Origin: Acidobacteriota bacterium
GTDB taxonomy: Bacteria > Acidobacteriota > UBA890
Reading direction: 5' to 3'
Length of the DNA stretch: 12,601 bases
Assembly: GCA_022563115.1 (NCBI GenBank)
Contig: JADFNY010000063.1
Span: 1 to 12,601, forward strand
How positions within the stretch are numbered: position 1 is the stretch's first letter; each line of letters opens with the position of its first letter. The translations under genes and the position numbers were made by a program. Below, in pieces: positions 5,943 through 12,601 of the stretch. Under the pieces are notes generated by a model. That model did not search any database. It saw only the letters and a program-made list of their open reading frames with translations, and had not been told where the DNA came from.

Positions 5943-6362
5943 ATGAACCTGAAAGTAGCGAAGCGAGCAGAGTCCTACATCCCCACGGCTTCGATGGCGG
6001 ATATCGCTTTCCTGCTCATCGTGTTTTTCATGGTGACGTCCACGATCACCGTCGACCGCACGGCGGTCGAGTTGCCGACGAGCCTCGAGCGTGTCGAGGT
6101 ACCGAAGGACGCCGCGGTGATCGCGATCGATGAGACCGGTCAAGTCTTCTTCTCCAACGGAGAGGAAGACAGCCGCGCGATCAGCACCCAGGACCTCCTG
6201 CCGTCGGCGGCGTTCATCATGTCGAAGAACTCCCTGAAATACTTCTTGATCAAGGCCGATGGCAACGCCGAATACCGTTACATTGACCAAGTGATGGAAC
6301 AGCTTCGCCAGGCTGCCGTCCGCAACATCGCCATGCTCACCCAGCAAGAGGGCGTAGGCTAG
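5943..6362 (+). CDS. exbD: ExbD/TolR-family protein, first copy
   Basis: 139 residues. ExbD works with ExbB as the proton-conducting motor for TonB. A short cytoplasmic N-terminus is followed by one membrane segment (~19-33) in MADIAFLLIVFFMVTS. Asp20 is the conserved membrane aspartate thought to carry the proton. The rest is the periplasmic domain, ~34-139. It starts 3 nt after exbB, so translation is probably coupled. The membrane segment is nearly identical to that of the next gene, but the periplasmic domains have diverged strongly. Confidence 0.92.
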   Translation: MNLKVAKRAESYIPTASMADIAFLLIVFFMVTSTITVDRTAVELPTSLERVEVPKDAAVIAIDETGQVFFSNGEEDSRAISTQDLLPSAAFIMSKNSLKYFLIKADGNAEYRYIDQVMEQLRQAAVRNIAMLTQQEGVG

Positions 6363-6374
6363 GGAGAAGGAGCC

Positions 6375-6806
6375 ATGAAGCTAAGCAAGAAAAAGGGAAA
6401 TCCCGACATTCCGACCTCATCGATGGCGGATATCGCGTTTCTGTTGATCGTCTTCTTTATGGTGACGTCGGTGTTTTCGGTAACCCGTGGCCTGGAGTTC
6501 CAGCTCCCGCGGCAAGATACCTCGGCGGAGCAAACTGCCGAGGAAGCGGTGCACATCTTCATCGAGCGATCCGGCGCCAACTGCTCCTTCACCGTCGACG
6601 GTACGCTGATGGCACTCGACGACATCAACGTGTACCTGCAGCCGAAGCTGGCGCGCAATCCGAACAAGTTCGTCATCATCGACCCGGCTCCGACCGCTCC
6701 GTACCGGTGCATGGTCGATGTCTTCGACGAGCTCAAGCAGGGCAACGTCAAGAACATCTCGATTCCCACGACGGCCGAGAAGGCCGCGTGGGGCAGCGTG
6801 ATGTAG
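6375..6806 (+). CDS. exbD: ExbD/TolR-family protein, second copy
   Basis: 143 residues, 12 nt after the first exbD, with a purine-rich site GGAGAAGGAG at 6363-6372. A basic N-terminus (KLSKKK) precedes one membrane segment, ~18-32, which again reads MADIAFLLIVFFMVTS with the proton-carrying Asp at position 19. The periplasmic domain is ~33-143. Two different ExbDs beside one ExbB suggest a mixed ExbD dimer in the pore, since two ExbD chains share one ExbB pentamer in known structures. The sequence alone cannot show that both are needed. Confidence 0.92.
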   Translation: MKLSKKKGNPDIPTSSMADIAFLLIVFFMVTSVFSVTRGLEFQLPRQDTSAEQTAEEAVHIFIERSGANCSFTVDGTLMALDDINVYLQPKLARNPNKFVIIDPAPTAPYRCMVDVFDELKQGNVKNISIPTTAEKAAWGSVM

Positions 6807-6821
6807 CCGGGAGGACGAGCG

Positions 6822-7568
6822 ATGGCCGAGCACAAGGATCGAGGCGCGACGCAGGTCTTCTCCCACAACGAACAGAAAATCCAGGAACGCTTCTGGGATG
6901 AGACCTCCGCCATGAACCTGGCGGAGGTAGACGAAGACCGGCAGACGATAAAGATGGCGTGGATCGGCGCGCTGGTCTTCCATTTTTTGCTCTTCATCAC
7001 CGTCTTCCCATCGATGGGCGGAACCGCATTCGAGCCCGAACAGGCCGAAGCGGTCGTGATCAAGCGCTACAAGCCGCCCACACCGCCGAAGGAACAGCCC
7101 AAAAAGAAGGTTGTGAAGAGAACGGCGTCGCGCGTTCCCATTCCTGACCCGACGCCCGATGAGCCCGAGCCGATCGTTGCCGAAGAGGTCGAGTTCGTCG
7201 AGGACACGGAAGTCCCGGTCGACACGGATTTCGTGGTCGGCATGCCGGCTGGCGGCCCCCCGATCATCGATCTAGGGCCGATGCGCGTCGGCGGCGACAT
7301 CCAGGAACCCGAAAGAATCCTCTACGTGGTTCCCGAGTACCCGGAACTGGCACGCCGCGCCCGCCTGGAGGGCTACGTGATGCTGCAGGCGACGATCGAC
7401 AAGCAGGGCAACGTAACAGACCTCCAGGTACTGCGAGGCTTGGGCCTCGGTCTCGAGACCGCGGCGCAGGATGCGGTCAGACAGTGGAAGTACACGCCGA
7501 CCTTCTACAACGGTCGTCCGGTCGAGGTCCTTCTCACCGTCACCGTGATCTTCCAGTTGACCGGGTAG
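6822..7568 (+). CDS. tonB: TonB-family energy transducer
   Basis: 248 residues, ATG preceded by GGGAGGA at 6809-6815. A cytoplasmic N-terminus of ~44 charged residues, longer than in classical TonB, leads to one membrane segment (~45-63, with His54 inside it as in many TonB proteins). A Pro/Lys then Pro/Glu-rich stretch follows (~84-135; KPPTPPKEQPKKK, IPDPTPDEPEP) and would span the periplasm. The C-terminal TonB domain is ~170-248, with YPELARRARLEGYVML and a QWKYTPTFYNGRPVEV segment typical of the family. It links the ExbB/ExbD motor to TonB-dependent outer-membrane receptors. No receptor gene is in the window. Confidence 0.93.
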   Translation: MAEHKDRGATQVFSHNEQKIQERFWDETSAMNLAEVDEDRQTIKMAWIGALVFHFLLFITVFPSMGGTAFEPEQAEAVVIKRYKPPTPPKEQPKKKVVKRTASRVPIPDPTPDEPEPIVAEEVEFVEDTEVPVDTDFVVGMPAGGPPIIDLGPMRVGGDIQEPERILYVVPEYPELARRARLEGYVMLQATIDKQGNVTDLQVLRGLGLGLETAAQDAVRQWKYTPTFYNGRPVEVLLTVTVIFQLTG

Positions 7569-7605
7569 GCTTCGAGCAACCCAACAACAAGAAAAGGTGA
7601 TTCCG

Positions 7606-8721
7606 ATGAGAGCTAACCGCTACGTGGCAGTGATCGTCGGCGCGGCCCTTGCGGTCAGCTTTGCGCTGCCGGGGGTGGTGTCGGCTCAAGACGAAAAATG
7701 GAAAGACGCGTACAATGCCTTTTCGCAGCGCAACTTCAGGCAGGCTGAGACGATGTTTCGCGAGGTGTGCGCGGAGTACGAGGACGCGGGGCAGCCGTGG
7801 GGTTGGTGCCATATGATGCTCGGCGCGACCCTCGGTCAGATGGGCTCCTCCAAGCGACAGGAGGCTCTTGCCCAGCTCGAGATCGCCAAGGAGCTGGTGA
7901 CCGAGGACGAACAGCGTTACCAGACCCTTAACTCGATCGCCAACATCCATCTGCTCGATCGAAACTGGAGCCAGGCGATCGCGGCCGCCAACGACGCGGG
8001 GCCGTTCGCCAGCGCCGAACAGCGCGGCCTGTTGGCCAAGATCAAGGGCCAGGCGTATTACCAGGAGGAGGACTATCAGAACGCCGCGGTCGAGCTCGAG
8101 AAGGCGATCCAGAGCCGTCCCAGCGAGGCCAACCTGCACGCCTTTCTCGGACGCGCCTACTTCGAGTTGGGCGACAAGGCAAAGGCCCTGCCGGAGCTGA
8201 CGCAGGCCGCCCAACTCGACCGCACCAACCGCATCGGCCTGTTCTTCGCGGCCCGCATCAACCTCGACGATGGCAACTATGCCCAGGCGGTCGCGACGGC
8301 CGAGCGTGCCATCCAGGCGCACCCGCAGGACACCAGCATCCGCAACCTGCTGGGCTCGGCATATCTCGGCGTCGATCGGTACACCGAGGCCATCCAGCAG
8401 TTCGAGGTCGTCATCCAGGACCGTCCCAACGACGCACCCGCGAGCTACAACCTCGGCCAGGCCTACACGGCGACAGAGAACTGGCCCAAGGCCGTCGAGC
8501 AGTTCCAGAAGGCCCAGAACCTGTTCCCGGCCGGCGGCGCCACCCAATCCGCCTTGCTGTACGACCTCGGCATCGCTTTCGAGAAACTCGGTCGCAACGA
8601 GGACGCGCTGAGGGCATATCAAGATTCGGCGGCGAGCAACGATAGCGTCGACAAGCAGGATGCGATCGAGCGCGTCCAGGAGCGCATACGCCGGGCCAAA
8701 GGCAAAGGCGGCGACCAGTAG
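7606..8721 (+). CDS. Exported TPR protein of the tonB operon
   Basis: 371 residues. The ATG at 7606 was chosen over the GTG at 7597 because AAGGTGA at 7594-7600 then serves as ribosome-binding site with 5-nt spacing. Residues 1-28 are a signal peptide (Arg2, Arg5, hydrophobic core ~7-25, likely cleavage after SAQ). The rest is almost all TPR: a degenerate repeat at ~35-60 and clear repeats at ~145-172, 177-205, 211-239, 245-273, 279-307 and 316-343, with a basic tail. It lies 37 nt after tonB with no terminator between, so it is probably the last gene of the operon. A periplasmic TPR protein in this position could bind TonB or a receptor plug, which is inferred from context only. Confidence 0.9.
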   Translation: MRANRYVAVIVGAALAVSFALPGVVSAQDEKWKDAYNAFSQRNFRQAETMFREVCAEYEDAGQPWGWCHMMLGATLGQMGSSKRQEALAQLEIAKELVTEDEQRYQTLNSIANIHLLDRNWSQAIAAANDAGPFASAEQRGLLAKIKGQAYYQEEDYQNAAVELEKAIQSRPSEANLHAFLGRAYFELGDKAKALPELTQAAQLDRTNRIGLFFAARINLDDGNYAQAVATAERAIQAHPQDTSIRNLLGSAYLGVDRYTEAIQQFEVVIQDRPNDAPASYNLGQAYTATENWPKAVEQFQKAQNLFPAGGATQSALLYDLGIAFEKLGRNEDALRAYQDSAASNDSVDKQDAIERVQERIRRAKGKGGDQ

Positions 8722-8731
8722 ATCGTATCGT

Positions 8732-8744
8732 CGGCGGGACGCCG
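8732..8744. terminator. Possible bidirectional terminator hairpin
   Basis: CGGCG at 8732-8736 and CGCCG at 8740-8744 form a 5-bp GC stem with a 3-nt loop in the 42-bp gap between two convergent genes. Neither side has a T tract, so termination here is a positional guess. Confidence 0.25.
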
Positions 8745-8763
8745 CCGTTGGAGCCTAGTGCAG

Positions 8764-9927
8764 CTAGAGTTCCTGCAGAAATCCTTCGTAGCGTTTGGTG
8801 ATTTCGGGCCAGCTATAGTTCTCACGGACGTAGCTGGCCCCTTTTTCTGTCATCGTCGCGCGGAGCTTGGAGTCGCCGAGGATTAGCTCGAGGGCGGCGC
8901 GAAATTCTGGGTAGCCGCGGTAGTAGAGCCCCGCGTTGGCCTTGCGGCAGTGTTCCACCGCGGCCACGGCTTCGCTGTTGACCAGCACCGGGGTGTGCGC
9001 CGCCATGGCCTCCAGGACGACAATGCCGAAGCTTTCGAGCGGCGACGGGGCGATCACGACGACGGCTTGTCGCAGGCGGCGGACCTTCTCATCGTCGTCG
9101 ACGAAGCCGAGAACGTCGATCCACTCGTGCCCGGGCAAGTCCATGGCCACCTCGCCCATGATCCAAAGCCGTAGGGGTACGCCGCTGTCGTCGCGAAAAC
9201 GGGCGACGTGCTCGATCATCTCGGCGACGCCCTTGCCGGGCTCGATGCGGCCCGCGTACAGGGCGGTGGGCGAATCATCATCAGCGATCGAATCGGGTGT
9301 TGCCGACAGCGCCTCGAGCGCGTCGATGCCGACCCCGACTACCCGTTCCTTTGCTGTCGTTCTCGGGAAGCGGCGATGGACGAACGCCGCCTCGGCCTCG
9401 GTATTGAAGATCAGGCCGGCCGGCAGCGAGAAGACCGCCTCGTAGATCTCCAAATAGATCGGCGCCTCGTCGTGCGCCGTCGGCACGAGCACGCTGCGTT
9501 CCGGGGCGACATGAATGCCGTGTACGGTCGGGTGGTACAGGTAGGTGAAGAAGATGAGGCGCTCGAAGTCTCCGGCCACGCCGTGCAGGTGGTCGACGAG
9601 CCGCGGCGCGTAGGGTCCTTGGGCCTTCACCCACGCCACTTGGTCGTCGATGTCGTCGGGGCTGCCGAATAGACGCTCGGAGGCGGCGTTGAACGCCGTC
9701 ATGTCGCGCTCCTGCTCGACCCGGAAGCGGCGCACCACAACCCCGTTGACGCTCTCGACGCCTTCGCGGAAAGCATTCGCCCAGCTACGATACGAACGGG
9801 CACAAGAGGTCATCACCTCGACGTCGTGGCCGCGTGCCGCGAGCCCCTCGGCAACCCCACGACACAGGCGCTCGGCGCCGCCGACGATGTCCGCCCCGTA
9901 ACGCTGCACGACGGCGGCGATTCTCAT
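8764..9927 (-). CDS. GT4-like glycosyltransferase A
   Basis: 387 residues on the minus strand, from the ATG at 9927 to the TAG at 8764-8766. The frame is open further upstream, but the ATG overlaps the stop of the preceding gene as ATGA, and the protein begins with the typical MRIAAVVQRYGADIVGGAERL. The N-terminal acceptor domain (~1-175) has the glycine-rich GGAER loop at 16-20. The C-terminal nucleotide-sugar domain has GRIEPGKG at 226-233 and the EX7E pair Glu298 and Glu306 in ESFGIVVLEAM. Such enzymes transfer a sugar from a nucleotide donor with retention of configuration. Sugar and acceptor cannot be read from the sequence. It is the last gene of a four-gene glycosyltransferase operon, and its C-terminal ~60 residues resemble those of the first. 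Confidence 0.9.
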   Translation of the reverse strand: MRIAAVVQRYGADIVGGAERLCRGVAEGLAARGHDVEVMTSCARSYRSWANAFREGVESVNGVVVRRFRVEQERDMTAFNAASERLFGSPDDIDDQVAWVKAQGPYAPRLVDHLHGVAGDFERLIFFTYLYHPTVHGIHVAPERSVLVPTAHDEAPIYLEIYEAVFSLPAGLIFNTEAEAAFVHRRFPRTTAKERVVGVGIDALEALSATPDSIADDDSPTALYAGRIEPGKGVAEMIEHVARFRDDSGVPLRLWIMGEVAMDLPGHEWIDVLGFVDDDEKVRRLRQAVVVIAPSPLESFGIVVLEAMAAHTPVLVNSEAVAAVEHCRKANAGLYYRGYPEFRAALELILGDSKLRATMTEKGASYVRENYSWPEITKRYEGFLQEL

Positions 9928-11009
9928 GGCCGGGTTCCGCTGCCGAGGACAGCGACCCATTCGTCCAAGACCGCATCGGTGTCGAAATAGCGGACGCGCC
10001 GCCGGCCGGCGGCGGCCAGCGACGCTCGGAGCTGTGGCTCCCCGACAACCAGGCTCAGCATCTCGGCCCACACCGCCGGGTCGTCGGAATCGACGAGCAC
10101 ACCGGCGGTGCCGAGGGTTTCGGGAATCGCCGCGGCCGGTCGGGCGACGATCGGCACCCCGGCGCTCATCGCCTCGAGCAGGGGAGCGCAGAACCCTTCG
10201 TGCCCGCTGGTGCACACGTAGGCGGTAGCGTTGCGGTAGTAGGTGATCAGGTCGAGGAGCGAGACCTTGCCGGTGAACGCCACCCGGCCGTCGAGCGCCA
10301 ACTCGCCGTGCAGCTCGACGAGCGCGTCGAGGTACGACTCGAGGCCTCGCGTTCCTCCGACGATCAGAAAGCGCGCTTCCGGGCTCACGTAGCGCAGGTA
10401 GTAAGCGGCAATCTTGATGAAATCCTCGATCCGCTTGTTCGGTGCGACGCGGCCCACGGTCACGAACGTCGGCATCGGGGTTCGTCCGAGGTCGGCTTCG
10501 AGCACTGGGTTTGTCGGCCCGCTCAGGCTGGTCAGATCGATCGGCAGCGGAAGGGTGGTAGTGGCGGCGAACCCGGTTTCGTCGAGGTCGGTGGTGTTGT
10601 AGCGGGAAACGCCTATAGCGAGGTCGACCGCGCCCGACACCGCCAACTCTTGCAGCTGTTGTCGGCCCAGCGCCGTGAGTTGCGCGATCTCCGGACAGTG
10701 CGGTAACAGCAACTCGGGCGGCGTCAGGTTGTGGTAGACGATCAAACGTCGGCCGTCGCGCGACACCAGAACGTCGTTCAAGGGCGAAGGCACGTTGAAG
10801 TGCAGGATGGTGGTGCCAGACGAGCTGGATTCGGGGAGCTCGTCGATCGGACGCACCTGCTCGCTGAGCTCCTCGTCGACGCTCAAGGCAAAAACGTTGG
10901 CCTCGTATCCCTCGGCCTGCAGCCGCGCGGCGAGCGCCAGAGCCGCGCCGCCGGTGGCGTCGCCGGTGTGCGCCGCGGCCAGCAACTGGTCGATTCGGCC
11001 GCGGGTCAC
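9924..11009 (-). CDS. GT4-like glycosyltransferase B
   Basis: 361 residues from a GTG at 11009 that overlaps the previous stop as GTGA. An open frame continues upstream to 11300, but that part is an arginine-rich shadow of the preceding gene. The nucleotide-sugar domain carries GRVAPNKRIED at 186-196 and the EX7E pair Glu271 and Glu279 in HEGFCAPLLEAMSAG. The N-terminal half contains LIVYHNLTPPE at 89-99. It is a close paralogue of the next gene upstream, with the key motifs at the same residue numbers. It probably adds a sugar to a growing surface glycan. The donor is unknown. Confidence 0.88.
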   Translation of the reverse strand: MTRGRIDQLLAAAHTGDATGGAALALAARLQAEGYEANVFALSVDEELSEQVRPIDELPESSSSGTTILHFNVPSPLNDVLVSRDGRRLIVYHNLTPPELLLPHCPEIAQLTALGRQQLQELAVSGAVDLAIGVSRYNTTDLDETGFAATTTLPLPIDLTSLSGPTNPVLEADLGRTPMPTFVTVGRVAPNKRIEDFIKIAAYYLRYVSPEARFLIVGGTRGLESYLDALVELHGELALDGRVAFTGKVSLLDLITYYRNATAYVCTSGHEGFCAPLLEAMSAGVPIVARPAAAIPETLGTAGVLVDSDDPAVWAEMLSLVVGEPQLRASLAAAGRRRVRYFDTDAVLDEWVAVLGSGTRP

Positions 11010-12094
11010 GACGTCAGGCCTGCGCGCTCGAGGTTCCGCATCAGCTCGGCGACGAGCTTTTCGTGATCGAGTGCTTTCAGCGCTTGGCGCTGGCGCGCAA
11101 GCAGGCGGTTGCGTAGTCCCTCGTCGGAGAGCACTTGATGCACGGCTTCGGCGAATAGCGCCGGGTCTTTGTCGTTCGACAAGAGCACGCCGCCGCCGGT
11201 GGAGTAGGGGATTGCCGCCGCCGAGTATGCCACCACCGGCAGGTCGCGATGCATCGCTTCGAAGATCGGCACGCAAAAGCCCTCGTGTTCCGAGGCGCAC
11301 ACGAAGCAGTCGGCGACGCGGTAGTAGGCGTTGAGCTCGGCTTGGTCGACGTGGCCGGTAAAATGGACCTCGTCGAGCCCGAGCGCGCCGGCCAGTTCCT
11401 GCAGGGCGTCGAAGTAGAGGACGAAGCTGCGGTACTCGCCGACGATGATCAGCCGGCTCCGGTGATCGATGAAGCGCCGGTAATAGGCGAAGAAGCGCAG
11501 CAAGTCTTCCATCCTCTTGTTCGGCACGCAGCGGCCCACGAACAGCAGGTTCGTGTGGCCGTCGTCGAAGCGTTCAAGGACCATCGGATCGGCTGCGTCG
11601 TCGAGGCGGGACAGGTCGATGATCAGCGGCAGCACGCCGGTCGGTTCGAAGCCGAGCTCCTCGAGCTCGAGGCGGTTGTATTCGGAAGCTCCGAGGGCGA
11701 GGGCGGCCCGATCGGCGAGGCCGGCGAGCTCGACCCGTCCACGCTGGCAATCGCGCGCGATGCCCAGCGCGTAGGGGGCAAACCACTCGGCCGGAGTGAT
11801 GTTGTGGTAGATGAGCACGAGACGGTCGTCGATCTCGCGTGCCAGCGCCGACACCTTCGAGCCCAGCGAGAAGTGCAGCAACACGACGCTGTCCGGACGG
11901 CTTACCTCGCGATACTCCTGGTAGGGGCGGACCTCGGTCGCCACTCTCGCATCGACGAGCTCGACGAAGACGTCGGACTCATACCCGGCGGACCGCAGCG
12001 CATCCCGCAGCGTGAAGATCTCGCTACCAATGGCGTCACCATAAGCGGCCGAGACCGAAAGCTGGTGGATGGCTGGTCTTCGGTTGGCGCTCAT
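11006..12094 (-). CDS. GT4-like glycosyltransferase C
   Basis: 362 residues from the ATG at 12094, which overlaps the upstream stop as ATGA. A longer open frame to 12340 was rejected as a shadow of the upstream gene. Motifs are LVLIYHNITPAE at 92-103, GRCVPNKRMED at 187-197 and the EX7E pair Glu271 and Glu279 in HEGFCVPIFEAM. Downstream of these, AAAIP is shared with gene B. The strong match in length and motif position to gene B points to gene duplication. No Shine-Dalgarno sequence precedes the start, which fits translational coupling through the 4-nt overlap. Confidence 0.88.
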   Translation of the reverse strand: MSANRRPAIHQLSVSAAYGDAIGSEIFTLRDALRSAGYESDVFVELVDARVATEVRPYQEYREVSRPDSVVLLHFSLGSKVSALAREIDDRLVLIYHNITPAEWFAPYALGIARDCQRGRVELAGLADRAALALGASEYNRLELEELGFEPTGVLPLIIDLSRLDDAADPMVLERFDDGHTNLLFVGRCVPNKRMEDLLRFFAYYRRFIDHRSRLIIVGEYRSFVLYFDALQELAGALGLDEVHFTGHVDQAELNAYYRVADCFVCASEHEGFCVPIFEAMHRDLPVVAYSAAAIPYSTGGGVLLSNDKDPALFAEAVHQVLSDEGLRNRLLARQRQALKALDHEKLVAELMRNLERAGLTS

Positions 12095-12601
12095 GCGGCG
12101 AGCATCTCGAGGATTCGTTCGTATTTCCGCTCGATGACCGGCCACCGGTAGTTGTCCTCGAAGTACTTGCGGCCGGCGTGGCCGCACGTGTCCCGGAGGC
12201 GTCGATCGGCCATCAGGAGGGTCATCGACTCGATGAACTCGTCGCCGTCGGCGTAGTAGAGGCCGCTGTGGCTGCGCTCCACCTGGCCGCGCAACACGTC
12301 GCAATGGGCGTTGACGAGAACGGGCTTCGAGAGCGCCCAAGCCTCCAGCAGCACCATCGAGAGGCTCTCATAGAACGACGGCATGACGAGAAACGAAGCC
12401 GCGGCCAGGGCGTCGAACTTCTGCTGCTCGTCCACCGTTCCGATGTGGCGAATGCGGGGGTGGTCGGGGATCGGGATCACCGGATGGCCCGCCAATACCA
12501 GTAGCGGCGGCCTCTCGCCGCGCCCTTCGGCGCGCTGCACGGCGCGGGCCTGGTAGTCGAAGAGCTGATGGCATCCCTTGTTCTCGTCGATGCGGCCTAC
12601 G
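12091..12601 (-). CDS. GT4-like glycosyltransferase D (N-terminus beyond window)
   Basis: The minus-strand frame is open from the window edge (first full codon at 12600) to the TGA at 12091-12093, giving 169 visible residues; the start lies outside. The fragment is the nucleotide-sugar-binding half of a GT-B enzyme. It opens with VGRIDENKG, the equivalent of the GRIEPGKG of gene A, continues with LLVLAGHPV and HIGTVDEQQKF, and has the EX7E motif in ESLSMVLLEAWALSKPVLVN. The C-terminus (GLYYADGDEF, ENYS/DNYRWP-like, RKYERILEML) resembles that of gene A. A GTG at 12540 could be called a start, but it lies inside the conserved domain. Confidence 0.88.
   Translation of the reverse strand, partial: VGRIDENKGCHQLFDYQARAVQRAEGRGERPPLLVLAGHPVIPIPDHPRIRHIGTVDEQQKFDALAAASFLVMPSFYESLSMVLLEAWALSKPVLVNAHCDVLRGQVERSHSGLYYADGDEFIESMTLLMADRRLRDTCGHAGRKYFEDNYRWPVIERKYERILEMLAA

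Noticed and set aside
7540..8622. Minus-strand open frame (360 codons) opposite the tonB-operon TPR gene
   Set aside because: It is antisense to clear TPR repeats, with composition typical of a shadow frame.
9834..10706. Plus-strand open frames opposite the glycosyltransferase operon (this one and 11249-12151)
   Set aside because: The minus strand carries full glycosyltransferase motifs with tight gene overlaps. The + frames have no motif or ribosome-binding site worth noting.

Overview
The window is GC-rich, densely coded bacterial DNA from a Gram-negative (diderm) organism. The best clue to its origin is a von Willebrand A protein (3705-5000) whose layout and C-terminus match the VWFA-related family typical of Acidobacteriota. 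A TonB/ExbB/ExbD operon and exported TPR proteins with a carboxypeptidase-regulatory-like domain fit that phylum too. The assignment is an inference from gene families, not from a marker gene. No tRNA, rRNA, CRISPR array, transposase or phage gene was seen.

Left part, + strand (2-5000): envelope proteins. In order these are the C-terminal part of an unidentified protein, an exported protein with a carboxypeptidase-regulatory-like domain plus TPRs, a probable lipoprotein with a transglutaminase-like domain plus TPRs, and an exported or membrane-anchored protein with an Ig-like plus a VWA domain. Each of the last two is preceded by a long inverted repeat (2227-2404 and 3607-3685). The two repeats share their terminal ~20 bp (core TCTCAACGGG / CCCGTTGAGA), so they look like members of a dispersed fold-back repeat family. 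The first is a 178-nt, nearly continuous palindrome that contains the probable GTG start of the lipoprotein gene.

Middle part, + strand (5001-8721): a TonB energy-transduction operon, exbB-exbD-exbD-tonB, followed by an exported TPR protein. It is headed by a ~290-nt control region with two sigma70-like promoters (TTGACC-N18-TATACT; TTGACA-N18-TAGAAG), a perfect 6-bp inverted repeat between the -35 and -10 of the first promoter, a leader hairpin and a nine-C tract shortly before the exbB ribosome-binding site. ExbB and the two ExbDs would form the proton-driven motor in the inner membrane. TonB would carry the force to outer-membrane receptors, and the TPR protein is a plausible periplasmic partner.

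Right part, - strand (8764-12601): an operon of four GT-B-fold (family GT4-like) glycosyltransferases. The genes are linked by three successive 4-nt start/stop overlaps (ATGA, GTGA, ATGA), and the most upstream one runs off the window edge. The inner two are clear paralogues of each other, and the outer two resemble each other at the C-terminus. This is most likely the distal end of a surface-polysaccharide locus. It converges on the TPR gene, with only 42 bp between the two stop codons.
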